The position numbers were made by a program, and so were the translations under genes. From NCBI RefSeq assembly GCF_018294505.1, contig NC_057809.1, forward strand, positions 419,729,485-419,793,484: a stretch of 64,000 nt of DNA. The letters run 5' to 3'. Source of the stretch: Triticum aestivum (taxonomy: Eukaryota; Streptophyta; Magnoliopsida; Poales; Poaceae). Shown piece by piece: positions 22,328 to 33,505 of this stretch. The notes under the pieces are model-generated. The model was given only the letters and a program-made list of their open reading frames with translations, did not search any database and was not told the origin of the DNA. Position 1 is the first letter of the stretch. Each line of letters starts with the position of its first letter.

Positions 22328-23891
22328 CAGTTAACTGATCTAATACGAGATAAAAAAAAGGAACGGGGAAGCGAGTGGTCGTCTTACAGAGGCGACGGCG
22401 GCATACAGGGGCTACGGCGCTGGCGTTGGCTGGTGATGGGGCGGCGACTCTGGCGCTCCTCGGCGACGGGGAAGGAGGCGGCGGGATCTGGCGCGGCACG
22501 GGTGATCCGCTGGTGGGGTCGGCAGGCAGCGGGGTGGTCGGGGTCGTGCTGTGCGGGGCGGGCGTCTCTATGCTCCGGCAAGGATGCAGGTCATCGGGAC
22601 GGCGCCTCCGGCGAGACGTGGGTGGGAAAAACATGTCAAAATGACGCGGGATGGCGAGGCAAGTTGATTGACAGGGAATACGAGGGTTCAGATGTGCTAC
22701 CGGCAACGAAAATGACGACGAGTAGCTCCGACTCCGGCGAGATCCAACATGGCAGTGCGGTAGTTGCGAGGAGCTAGGGACGACGTGGAGTGGTAGAATG
22801 GAGAGAGGGGGTCCAGGGCTTCTTATAGGCGCGGAGAGAGGGCTCGGGAGCTAGGGATAAGCTCTATCCCTAGAGCTTCGGCCGGCGGGTTCGGCGTGTG
22901 CGTGTGCGGGCTCATCCAGCGGAGTCTGCAGAAGGTTAGGGACGACCTAGGGAGTGGGCCCCGTGGGTCAGAGATAGGGGAGAGAGCGAGCGAGGGAGGG
23001 AAGAGAGAGGGCGGGCGAACGAGGCGGAGGCCTACGGGCGCTGGGGTCTCGCTCGGGCACGGGATTGGGCTGAATGGCCGGCTGGTTCGCCCCTGGGCCG
23101 AACACTGTTTCGGTCCAGGCGGCGCTTTTTCAGAAAGAAAACTCCAACTGAGTGAAAATAAATAAAAAAATCTACATAGGCACATTATATACCAAAATGT
23201 TCAGAAAATAGCAGCAATAAGATGAACTATTTTTCAAGTTCAACTAAATTCCATAAAAATTCATAAAAGTCAAATAGTGCTACTGTTGCATTTAAAATCA
23301 ATAAAAATCATTTTTTAAATAGCAAAATGATTTCAAATTTATTTTCTCCTAATTTTCTATTGAAGGGAATCATTTTACCCTTATTTCCATTTATTTATTT
23401 TTAGGAGAAAAATAATTTGAATTAAAACTAAATAATTTCCAAGAGGATTTGAAACTTGGAAATTCAAATAACTTCAAAGTGACTTCAAATTATTCCTTTG
23501 AAACTTCCAACTCTCTTTCTTAGAATTTGAAGAAGTCATTTTATCTTCCCTCATGAACTCATTGAGTTGCTTAAAGTTTCTAAATTTGAAATTTTTCAAA
23601 TGGAATTCAAATCATTTTCAACCCCCTTTTTGATATCTTCAAACGGAAGAAATCATATCATCTTCACTCCAGGGTTTTGTGATGAAATAAATTTGAATCC
23701 ATGGTGATCAAAATGCAAGATGAAAGTTTTGGGAAAGTCCTTTTATTCCCTCTCATTCAACTTTCAAAAAGTTTTCAATTTCCAATCATTTTCCACACAA
23801 TCAATCACACAACAATCATAATAATTTATTTAATATAACATTCCAAAATTTAGAATTTTGGGATGTTACAAACTACCACCCTTAAAATGAA

Positions 23892-24213
23892 NNNNNNNNN
23901 NNNNNNNNNNNNNNNNNNNNNNNNNNNNNNNNNNNNNNNNNNNNNNNNNNNNNNNNNNNNNNNNNNNNNNNNNNNNNNNNNNNNNNNNNNNNNNNNNNNN
24001 NNNNNNNNNNNNNNNNNNNNNNNNNNNNNNNNNNNNNNNNNNNNNNNNNNNNNNNNNNNNNNNNNNNNNNNNNNNNNNNNNNNNNNNNNNNNNNNNNNNN
24101 NNNNNNNNNNNNNNNNNNNNNNNNNNNNNNNNNNNNNNNNNNNNNNNNNNNNNNNNNNNNNNNNNNNNNNNNNNNNNNNNNNNNNNNNNNNNNNNNNNNN
24201 NNNNNNNNNNNNN
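23892..24213. other. Assembly gap (322 N)
   Basis: A run of N begins 21 bp inside the left LTR border of the gag-only element and ends next to a 12-G run (24239-24250). The missing bases belong to the 3' end of the internal region, next to the polypurine tract. Confidence 0.95.
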
Positions 24214-26190
24214 AGAGGCTAGAAAGAAGGTTAGATTTGGGGGGGGGGGGTCTCCTTGAAAATCCATCAATCAACACATGGTATGGGGTGCTACCACCCT
24301 TAGAAGCATGGTCACGGTTCCAACAAAACTCATGTACTCCATCATTTGCGTTGATGGTGTCGGTCTTATCATATTCTCCAAGATAACTCCTTCACTTTTG
24401 CTCTTCTGGTAAGGGCATGACCTTTTCCTCAAAATCTGGAGTCCTTGCATCAAAATCGAATCTTTCTGAGTCTGGGTCTTCTTTGCTGTCAGGCTGTCGC
24501 CAATGCTAAACAACTATCAAAAATCTCATGGTGGTCAACAATTCAGGTTCCTCCTGTAGAAAATGGGTCTGGGTTGAATCTCACTGTATAACATACGATT
24601 GGCAACAGGTGCCTGTACATGGTTTCCATCATCCTGTCATTCTAAGGTTTTTGGCTTATCATGTCGACACACTTCTAGGGTTTTAAGTCTCTCTGATTTT
24701 CTATCAACATATGATAGCTGATGATAGAAGTCTCCGGTATGGGGGCCAATCCATCCCATACTTGAATCATTACTACACACGCAGATAGTCAATCACGTAT
24801 TCAAACACTTGGGCATCCTCACAAGCATTGCAGAACTTCTGTTCTCCATGAACTGGGTTCGGATAAATCCATTTGTTTTGCAAGCCAAACAAAATCTCTA
24901 TCGCTTCTTCACAACTCTCGGGTTTACATAACCTCCTATGGAACATCTGCTGATGAAATCGCAGCTTCCTTTAGAATTCTTTTCTTCAACAAGATTGTGC
25001 TTGTTCCTTATCAAATCCTGGGTCCTGTGGGTTATGGCCCACTTCAACACTTGTATATCTTTAACTCATCCTTGGAGTTACTATTGTTCCATATTCTAAC
25101 ATTATATCTCCTTTAAATCCAATAGTACTTCATTCCCTCGTACTCTTGGGGTAACCCTCATAACTAAAACCAAACTCCAACTCATTTGTCCAAACTCCAC
25201 GCTATGGAATACATTTCCTTTTCCATTGGTCAAGTGTTCACACAGACAAGTATCGCCAAAAATGCACTGGTTCATCCATAATTCATATTCTCTTCATATC
25301 AAATCCTTTATTATATCCTTAATCACTACTCAAAACTCAAATTTCAAAAGTACTCTATTACAAAAGCTGTCATCCACATAGTTCGGTATGGTCAAGCATT
25401 ACTTCCATCTTTATTCAGGTGCCCTACTTGAAGATGCTTCAGTCCCACTAGAATTGTGCAATGTGATCCTTCAAATCATCGATATTTTGCTTCATCGTGG
25501 TGTCCATGAGCTTCATCTCCATCATCTCTGCATGGACCTCTCTCGGGTATTCCTGAGTGTGACGGAGTCTTGCTTCTAGTATTTCTCCAATTTGACTTAT
25601 GGCTTCCATAGTAGCTTCACGAACAGAGTCGAAGAATGTTGCTCATGGTACTCGAGAAATGAAAAAGTATTGACCCGTAGTCTTTGGGAAAACTCCCTTC
25701 ACACGGTGGAGGTACCTCCACATACCAAAGTTCAACTCCCTTCTCCATGAAAGGATAACCCTTGTAAACTACATCTCCTTCAAGATGAATATGCTTCATC
25801 ATGTCCTTCAGGATTTTTGGGTAATCCTGATCACTAGACAGGGTCATGATCGTTTCCGGGCCCTTGAGAAAAGACTCGTAAAGGGTTGTCATCTGCAGGT
25901 CTAAGATAGAAGGGGTACTCAGGATAATGTATGTATTTCCTTGGGTGAAATGTGGTTATTTTCTGGAAAAGGTTTAGGTCAGCTTTGTCCATGGGTTCAA
26001 GGCTTACGTCTGGGTGACATAGTGAGAGAGGCACTCACAATCACCAAACAACTCATAACATTTCATATGAGATTCCAAACACCTCAGCTTTTATTGCTTT
26101 ACAAACTATTACAATTTCCATTTCATAACTCAACTCAACATCCCCCAAAATAAATGTGTATTCCACATTTATTACATGCTTTATCCCAAT
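24214..26190 (-). other. 3' internal region of the gag-only element, decayed accessory coding
   Basis: On the minus strand, 25617-26034 shows two overlapping open segments in different frames (one with PFYLRPADDNPLRV, the other with GYPFMEKGVELWYVEVPPP). They look like one coding region broken by a frameshift near 25870. I do not recognise the product; it has no reverse transcriptase, integrase or protease motif. 24214-25600 has only short ORFs without motifs. The position downstream of gag suggests an accessory ORF. Confidence 0.4.
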
Positions 26191-26197
26191 ATCAAGA

Positions 26198-27166
26198 TCA
26201 AGCTTTCCTCGGGTCTGAACATTCTCTGGCAAAATGTCCTACTCCTTTGCAGCATAAACAAATGACTTCAGACAAATCCAGGGGCTTCCTGGTGGTTATC
26301 TTGGCTCCTTGGGTTCTTGGCTTCCTTGCTGGGCATTTCCTAGCATAATGACCTAAATCCTTGCACCTGTAACAAGTGATATGACTCAGGTCCTTTTCTG
26401 CAGAAACTGGGTTGTTCTGGGGATACATGCTCTTTCTCTTCCTCGACTTCTTCGTTCCGATCAATTCTTCTATCTCTTGTGGATCAAACTCCACTTCTTC
26501 TGTCGGGAAGTCTCCTAGATACTCTTAGTTTTCCTTCATGCAATATTGTGAAAAATGTCCTTCTTCTCCACATGAATAGCAAGCATTAGAGTAAAATCTG
26601 TTTATGCTTTCTCCATCAGGGTCGTCAACATCTTCTTTCATCACTGGTTTTCTTAAACTTTCCCCAAGGACTTCTTTCACTGCTTCCTTCTGCTGCTTGG
26701 TAATTTCTTGTACCTTGGGATAAATATGACACTGGGTAGGGTAGTGTGTAGTTCCTTCACACAAGAAACAAGTAACCTTCATGGTTGGGCATTCTTCAGA
26801 TTGGTGATTTCCTTCATAATGAGGGCATCCATCCTTGTGTTCTTCATGGGTGTGTCCTATTTCTCTGCATATCTTGCAGGCACAAGGTTTCTTCATCGGG
26901 TTATCACCGTGCTTCCGGATAAAAAGGAATCCCAACAGAGTCTTCTTCAATTCCTCCCAAGTTTTTGCTCCATTACATCCTTGTATGGCTTGATGCATTT
27001 TCCACCAGGTTGCAGCACTTTTTGTAAAGTACTTAAGAGCATATTGAACCTCATACTTCCTTGCAACCAAATTGCTCCTGAAGTGATTCTCCATGTTTTG
27101 AATCCATAGCTCTGCCTCTAACTGAGTGATCGGTCCAGAGAATACAAGTCCATCTTCATTCATCAT
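26198..27166 (-). pseudogene. gag with multiple CCHC zinc knuckles (one in-frame stop)
   Basis: A single minus-strand frame runs from ATG 27166 to 26198 with one in-frame TAA near 26525. The N-terminal part (residues 15-82; AELWIQNMENHF, YFTKSAATWWKMHQ, WEELKKTLLGF) fits the retrotransposon gag domain (PF03732 type). Four full knuckles follow: CFLCEGTTHYPTQC (133-146), CYSCGEEGHFSQYC (196-209), and, past the stop, CYRCKDLGHYARKC and CLCCKGVGHFAREC. A partial one, CKICREIGH, lies at 97-105. One or two knuckles is usual for gag. The protein would bind element RNA and form virus-like particles. It sits about 500 bp inside the PBS and nothing pol-like follows. Confidence 0.75.
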
Positions 27167-27671
27167 CTATTGGGTCCAAGGGTTTTGGGATGAGATAAGA
27201 GGGATAGAGAGAGATACACACAATATAGTTTTCAAAATAAGTTTTATTTGTGGCTCTCAGGAAAAACATCAAACAATGACAGCTCACAAACATCGCATCT
27301 AACGTGAGTATACAACAAGGGTTTAGTCCTCTAAAGGTCATATAAGTCTTGGAATTCGTTAGTGTCTTCAAATTCTTCAGAGGCTTCGACTGTTGTAGCT
27401 TCAATTCTTCTAATGTATGTTGAAGTCCTCTTTTACACTAAAGTGGTCCTCAGTTGTCTGATATCTTGCCTTCCCGGAGTGGTCTCATCAGTTGATCCTT
27501 CGTGTGGTCAAAGGGAAAAAGGGTATTGTCTAACTATTTGAGGTAAAAGGAAAGATTTGATAAAGCTCGGAAAAGAAGAGAGGTAAAGGATCTTTTTGAA
27601 AATAAAGTTTTAGAGAAATCCTTTCCTAAGGGCTTTCCAGTTTCTAGGGTTACGTCCTACAATCAACATGT

Positions 27672-27683
27672 GCTCTGATACCA
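27672..27683 (-). other. Primer binding site of the gag-only element (initiator tRNA-Met type)
   Basis: TGGTATCAGAGC on the minus strand, four bases inside the 5' LTR border (27688). This is the standard plant PBS complementary to the 3' end of initiator tRNA-Met. It fixes the element as minus-strand and 27688-31240 as the 5' LTR. Confidence 0.9.
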
Positions 27684-27687
27684 TCTC

Positions 27688-30600
27688 TGTAGCGACCCGA
27701 CCTCAAACGGTCAAGCCTCTGTGTATCCGTGCCATCCCTGGATCGGTATACTGGCACACACAATACATCAATGTATATATCAAAGTGCAATCACATGTAT
27801 AAATATCATAAAACTGATATATACCTCATAAATCTCAGCGGAAACAATTGAACGGGTGTGGAGTCCCATCAACGCCAACGGCAAGTTGAGTGTAGACCGT
27901 AACCCTACAATGTAACTCTTACTCGTTGTAGAAAATACCCGCAACATAAGACGTTGCAGCCCTGTAGGTCAGTACATTCAATGTACTGGCAAGTCACATC
28001 ATAAGAATAATGAACCTATTTGTACATGCAATTTGGCTGGTGGAAAGCTCTAAGTTTAGTTTTTGCATAAAGCTAGTTTTTCCCTAGAATAAAAGTTATT
28101 ATTCTACCACTATTGTATAGCATAGGATGAGTTGGTAAACCCAACTCAATCCATTCCCAAAGTTTCATTTACAACCCAACTGTTTAATTAAGAGTGATGA
28201 GATCTCCCAGCATTTCCACTACTAGATGCTCAAGTTGTCCGTAACCGGGGACACGGCTAATCGATTAGGTTTTAACACCCTGCAGAGGTTTGCACACTTT
28301 TCCCCATAAGACTCGATCGCCTCCCTTGAAGTTCTCGCACTGCCTGGCGTTTGAGAACAGGATGACTGAGACATAGTCTTTCGAAAATGTTCCCCCTTAA
28401 CCCACGGATAGGTCGGTACACCTACATCATTCTACATCTGCTAGCCTATCCCGGAAGAGGTCACACTATCTACTCAACTAAGCCAGAGCCCATATTGGCT
28501 TGTGGCTACACACGGAAGCTTCTATACATGATAATACGATTGATCTCTTTGAGCCTGGGTGGCCGACCACTAGTGGTGCACCACCATGGATTAACCATGC
28601 ATGCTCCCACTATACTTCGCCACCATTCAAACCAAATACCACCCAGGTAGTTCATTTACAAGTCTGGGTCCTCGTTACAACTTTGTCACTCATGTCTCAC
28701 CATGCTCGCTTCCCAAACCACTTCTACATTTAGCGAGGCAAAAAAATAAACTTACACGATGGTGACAAGGATGTATAGATCAGACCTACCTCAGTGAACT
28801 ACTAGGTAATGGCATAGCCATCTGGCAACAATAAATCCTACCATGAAATCCTACCACAGAAGGACTAAGTGCATAATATAAAACATAGGTAATTGAAGGA
28901 ATGATCAAATGTGAACTTGCCTGGTAATAGTTGATGAAGATAATATCCCTCTCAGAAATTTACTTGATAGAACTATTCGTCACACTCCGATGAAAATCTA
29001 TAAAGTGAAACATTGCACTCACATAAGCAATCATTTCAGAGAACCAAGAAGAACATGCAAAGCAAAAAGTCTTGGAAAAACCAAATGAACATCCAACACA
29101 CTTAACTAGCATGGAAATATCCTAAGTGCAAAACAACATGTGACATAGGGTGCAAAGATGTGATGTGTACTAAAGTGCATACATGGCATAATAGTAAAAC
29201 TATCATAGACTGACCATTTTTGTGTGGAAAATGTGTGACAATGGTCCAAGTGGTAGGCTTTGGCTATGGTGACATGGTGCAAAAAGAATCACATCAATCG
29301 GATCTACGGTTTAGGACATATGGCCAGTTGAAGTTTGAATTCAAACCTGAAGAAATTAAAATTTGAAATTGGCCAAACGTTTTCAAAGCTGGTTCTATGG
29401 ATAAAGTTATTCGAGACGAACATTTTGCCGCTAGTTTCGTCGAATTTGGAGTTACGGTTAAAAAGATACGGCTATCCGAAGTTTAGGGACTAATCTGTAA
29501 AACTCAGGGACTAAACAGAAAAAGAAATAACTGCAAACAGGCCCCTGGCCACGCGGCGGATCCTGGCTGGCTGGTAGTGTTCGCGGCTTTGGCTAAATGG
29601 CGAACGGCCACTAAATAACTAAAACAGCTACTGCGGCTAAAAAACAACTAAAAAAACCAAGATCGGTTTAACTAAACCGATCAGTTTACTAAACCGCAGT
29701 TAACCGATCTAATACGAGATAAAAAAAGAACATGGAAGCGAGTGGTCGTCTTACAGAGGCGACGGCGATGTACAGGGGCGGCGGCGCTGGCGTTGGCCGG
29801 TGATGGGGTGGCGACTCCGGCGCTCCTCGGCGACGGGGAAGGAGGCGGTGGGGTCCGGCGCGGCACGGGTGATCCGCTGGTGGGGTCGGCAGGCAGCGGG
29901 GTGGTCGGGGTCGTGCTGCGTGGGGCGGGCATCTCTGTGCTCCGGCAAGGACGTAGGTCATCGGGACGGCGCCTCCGGCGAGACCTGGGTGGCAAAAACA
30001 TGTCAAAGTGAAGCGGGATGGCGAGGCAAGTTGATTGACAGGGAATACGAGGGTTCGGATGTGCTACCGGCAATGAAAACGACGACGAGTAGCTCCGACT
30101 CCGGCGAGATCCAACACGGCAGTGCGGCGGTTGCGAGGAGCTAGGGACGACTTGGAGTGGCAGAATGGAGAGAGGGGGTCCAGGGATTCTTATAGGCGCA
30201 GAGAGAGGGCTCGGGAGCTAGGGATAAGCTCTATCCCTAGAGCTTTGGCCGGCGGGTTCGGTGTGTGAGTGTGCATGCTCATCCAGCAGAGTCTGCGGGA
30301 GGTTAGGGACGACCTGGGAAGTGGGCCCCGTGGGTCAATGATAGGGGAGAGAGCGAGCGAGGGAAGAGAGTGGGCGGGTGAACGAGGCGGAGGCCTACGG
30401 GCGCCGGGGTCTCGCTCGGGCACGGGATTGGGCCGAATGGCCGGCTGGTTAGCCCCTCGGCCGAACACTGTTTCGGTCCAGGCGGCGCTTTTTTCAGAAA
30501 GAAAACTCCAACCTAGTGAAAATAAATAAAAAAATCTACATAGGCACATTATATACCAAAATGTTCAGAAAATAGCAGCAATAAGATGAACTATTTTTCA

Positions 30601-31240
30601 AGTTCAACTAAATTCCATAAAAATTCATAAGAGTCAAATAGTGCTACTGTTGCATTTAAAATCAATAAAAATCATTTTTTAAATAGCAAAATGATTTCAA
30701 ATTTATTTTCCCCTAATTTTCTATTGAAGGGAATCATTTTAACCTTATTTCCATTTATTTATTTTTAGGAGAAAAATAATTTGAATTAAAACTAAATAAT
30801 TTCCAAGATGATTTGAAACTTAGAAATTCAAATAACTTCAAAGTGACTTCAAATTATTCCTTTGAAACTTCGAACTCTCTTAGAATTTGAAGAAGTCATT
30901 TTATCTTCCCTCATGAACTCATTGAGTTTCTTAAAGTTTCTAAATTTGAAACTTTTCAAATGGAATTCAAATCATTTTCAACCCCCTTTTTTATTTCTTC
31001 AAACGAAAGAAATCATATCATCTTCACTTTAGGGTTTTGTGATGAAATAAATTTGAATCCATGGTGATCAAAATGCAAGATGAAAGTTTCGGGAAAGTCC
31101 TTTTATTCCCTCTCATTCAACTTTCAAAAAGTTTTCAATTTCCATTCATTTTCACACAATCAATCACACAACAACAAACAAAAAATCATCATAATTTAGT
31201 TAATATAACATTCCAAAATTTAGAATTTTGGGATGTTACA
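27688..31240 (-). repeat. 5' LTR of the gag-only element (complete, 3553 bp)
   Basis: Plus-strand ends are TGTAGCGACCCGACC and TTTGGGATGTTACA. It matches the other LTR along its full length with scattered substitutions and small indels of a few percent by eye. TATA-like CTATAAGAA (minus) lies at about 30188-30196, a GC-rich leader at about 29750-30140, then the palindrome at 29661. Long GC-driven ORFs in this leader appear in several frames at once, so I do not call them genes. Confidence 0.85.
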
Positions 31241-31628
31241 CCCGTTCATTGGAAACTTGGGGACGGCCATAAGGTGTTGTTTTGGAAAGACGGATGGATG
31301 AGAGGTACGACAGCCAGGGAGATTGCTCCAAACATCTGGGGCAAGGTTCAAACAAAAACTGTGAGCAAGCGGACAGTGCACGATGGATTGCTCAACCACC
31401 ACTGGGCCACAGATATCTCAGGTGAGCTCTCCACGAAGGAGCTAGTTCAATTGATCAGGCTCTAGGTGGTTGCTATTACTGCGCAGCTTATTCCCACCTA
31501 GCGGGATGAGGCAGTTTGGCCCTGGAACTCCAAGCAGGTGTACACTTCGGCCTCCGCTTACCAAATTCTATTAAAGGGTGCGATCAGTGTGACCTATGTG
31601 CGATGGATATGGAAGTGTTGGGCACCTC
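31241..31628 (+). pseudogene. L1-type LINE fragment, piece 2 of 3
   Basis: It continues from 12824: VHWKLGDGHKVLFWKDGWM is the (I)GDG...FW.D.W block between the reverse transcriptase and the C-terminal zinc finger of plant L1 ORF2. The frame then runs to a stop at 31463-31465 and on as WPWNSKQVYTSASAYQILL and YVRWIWKCWAPLK. It is cut at 31629 by the Sirevirus; ACCTC (31624-31628) is the left target-site duplication of that element. Confidence 0.8.
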
Positions 31629-33003
31629 TGAAAGTGCGTTATATCGACTAGAGGGGGGTGAATAGGCGATTTTTATGAAAGTCTTCAAAACGTGGAAGTG
31701 ATGAAGACAAACAGTAGAAATAAACCTATTACCCTGCAGCGGAAGGTAGACTACACTAGGCAAGCCATAGTCAAGTATTCAATAGAGTGAAAGCACAATG
31801 ACAAATAGCTGCAATGTAGTAAGGATCAGGTAGGAAGATATTATGAAGCCAAACAGAACAATTAGTCACTCAGTGAGGATAAAAGATAGTGCAATCATAC
31901 AATGACTTCACATGGAGTAACAGTACGTAAAGAGAAGGGAAGGATGAAACCAGTGACTCGTTGAAGACAATGATGTGTTGGACCAGTTCCAGTTGCTGTG
32001 ACAACTGTACGTCTGGTTAGGGCGGCTAGGTATTTAAACCTGAGGACACACAGTCCCGAACACCCAGTCCTGAACACGTAGCTCAGGACACCCAGTCCTC
32101 ACCGTATTCCCCTTGAGCTAAGGTCACACAGACCTTGCCCAATCACTCTGGTAAGTCTTCAAGGTAGACTCCCAAACCTTCACAGACTTTGTTCACCGGC
32201 GATCCACAATGTCTCTTGGATGATCAGAACGCGACGCCTAACCGGCTGGAGGATGCACAGTCCTCAAGTGTAATAAGTCTTCAGATCACACAGACAAGAA
32301 GAGCTAAGTGATGCCTAATTCTCTTTGGCTTTGGGTGGTTAGGGCTTTATCCTCGCAAGGAATTCTCTCTCAGAGGCTTCGAGGTGGGTTGCTCTCAAAC
32401 GACAAAAGCCGTACTCTGAATCTGAGCAGCCAACCGTTTATGGTTGTAGGGGGTGGGCTATTTATAGCCACTAGGCAACCCGACCTGATTTTTCCGAAAT
32501 GACCCTGGGTCACTAAGGAAATGACACGTGTTCCAATGGTCAGATTTCAAACTCACACGGAAACTTTACTTGGGGTACAAGCAAAGCTGACTTGTCCGAC
32601 TCTGGACAAGATTCGCTCTCATAGTCTTCACTCGAAGAGATAGGTTATGTTTAAGCATCACTTCAGTCATTCTGACTGGTTCTCTTGGACCCCACTTAAC
32701 AGTACGGTGGTTCCTATGACTCAACACAGAAGAAAAAGAACTACGAAAGATCTAAGTCTTCAAGCTCCATAGGCTTCATGCGGTGTCTTCTCTTGTCATA
32801 GTCTTCAATGTGAATATCTTCATATACCACTTTTGACATCAATGTCTTCATACATTTTTAGGGGTCATCTCTAGTAGGAAAACCGAATCAATGAGGGACT
32901 TCTACCTGTGTTATCCTGCAATTCTCACAAACACATTAGTCCCTCAACTAGGTTTGTCGTCAATACTCCAAAACCAACTGGGGCGGCACTAGATGCACTT
33001 ACA
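31629..33003 (-). repeat. 3' LTR of the Sirevirus
   Basis: Plus-strand ends are TGAAAGTGCGTTATATCG and AGATGCACTTACA, 1375 bp. TATAAATA (minus) lies at 32468-32475. Palindromic motifs include GGACACCCAGTCC (about 32086) with relatives at about 32042 and 32059, and arms CTTGTCC/GGACAAG around six bases at 32591-32610. The last lies upstream of the TATA box in element sense. Confidence 0.85.
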
Positions 33004-33017
33004 ATCTCCCCCTTTTT
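33004..33017 (-). other. Polypurine tract of the Sirevirus
   Basis: AAAAAGGGGGAGAT on the minus strand, directly against the 3' LTR. It is the expected primer for plus-strand DNA synthesis. Confidence 0.85.
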
Positions 33018-33505
33018 GGTGATTGATGACAAACTAGTTGAAGTTTTCAACGGGGAATACAATATGTGAACTTGTAAAGGATAAGGAATTGTCTTCATAA
33101 GTTGCAAGGGCTCCCCCTGAAGATGTGCATATAAGTAATTTGCTTTTGGAATGCAAATGCACATGGCAGGTTGTGCTTGTGGAGATCCACTTCAACTTAT
33201 GATGACAATCCACTATGCATGTGAAGGTATGTGAAGATAATGACATGCATAATGGAAAATGGACGTCTGCAAAATGATCTATGTGCGGAATTTATCATCG
33301 CATCACAAGGTGGCAAATAAGTAGTAGACGACCATCGAGTTTAAGTGTTACAACTCAAAGAACCAAATGTATCAAAACGAGAGTTGTAAACACAAAGCAA
33401 AATATAAAGCACCCGCCCATATGGACCCGCTTGAAGACTATCAAACTCATATGCTTCTCCCCTTTTTGTCAGTAAGGACCAAAAAGGTTCGAAGACATAG
33501 AGCAT

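Larger units (their letters stand above)
12825..23870 (-). repeat. 3' LTR of the gag-only element, split by a LINE
   Basis: The pieces 12825-14203 and 21692-23870 join to match 27688-31240. At the first break the LTR reads CAAGAAGAACATGCAA, and it resumes after a poly(A) with AGAACATGCAAAGC. The intact copy has AAGAACATGCAAAGC at 29049. TATA-like CCTATAAGAAG (minus strand) lies at about 22821-22831, followed by a GC-rich leader and a run of palindromes. Ends TG...CA are present. Confidence 0.8.
12825..31240 (-). mobile_element. Gag-only LTR retrotransposon with ~3.55-kb LTRs (TR-GAG-like)
   Basis: The LTRs are 12825-23870 (interrupted by a 7.5-kb LINE; 3558 bp without it) and 27688-31240 (3553 bp). 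On the minus strand they start TGTAACATCCC and end GGGTCGCTACA. The internal region is only 3.8 kb (23871-27687, including 322 Ns). It contains a PBS complementary to initiator tRNA-Met next to the right LTR and a gag with several zinc knuckles, but no protease, reverse transcriptase or integrase. It therefore depends on another element for replication, like the TR-GAG class. The flanks are CTGGT and CCCGT, not a clean duplication. It lies inside LINE coding sequence. Confidence 0.75.

Noticed and set aside
22320..23185. Several overlapping Pro/Arg/Gly-rich ORFs on both strands (also 29681-30549)
   Set aside because: They arise in GC-rich LTR leader sequence, are open in many frames at once and have no family motif. 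They are compositional artefacts.
12820..31245. Target-site duplication CTGGT/CCCGT for the gag-only element
   Set aside because: Only three of five bases agree; I do not count it as a duplication.
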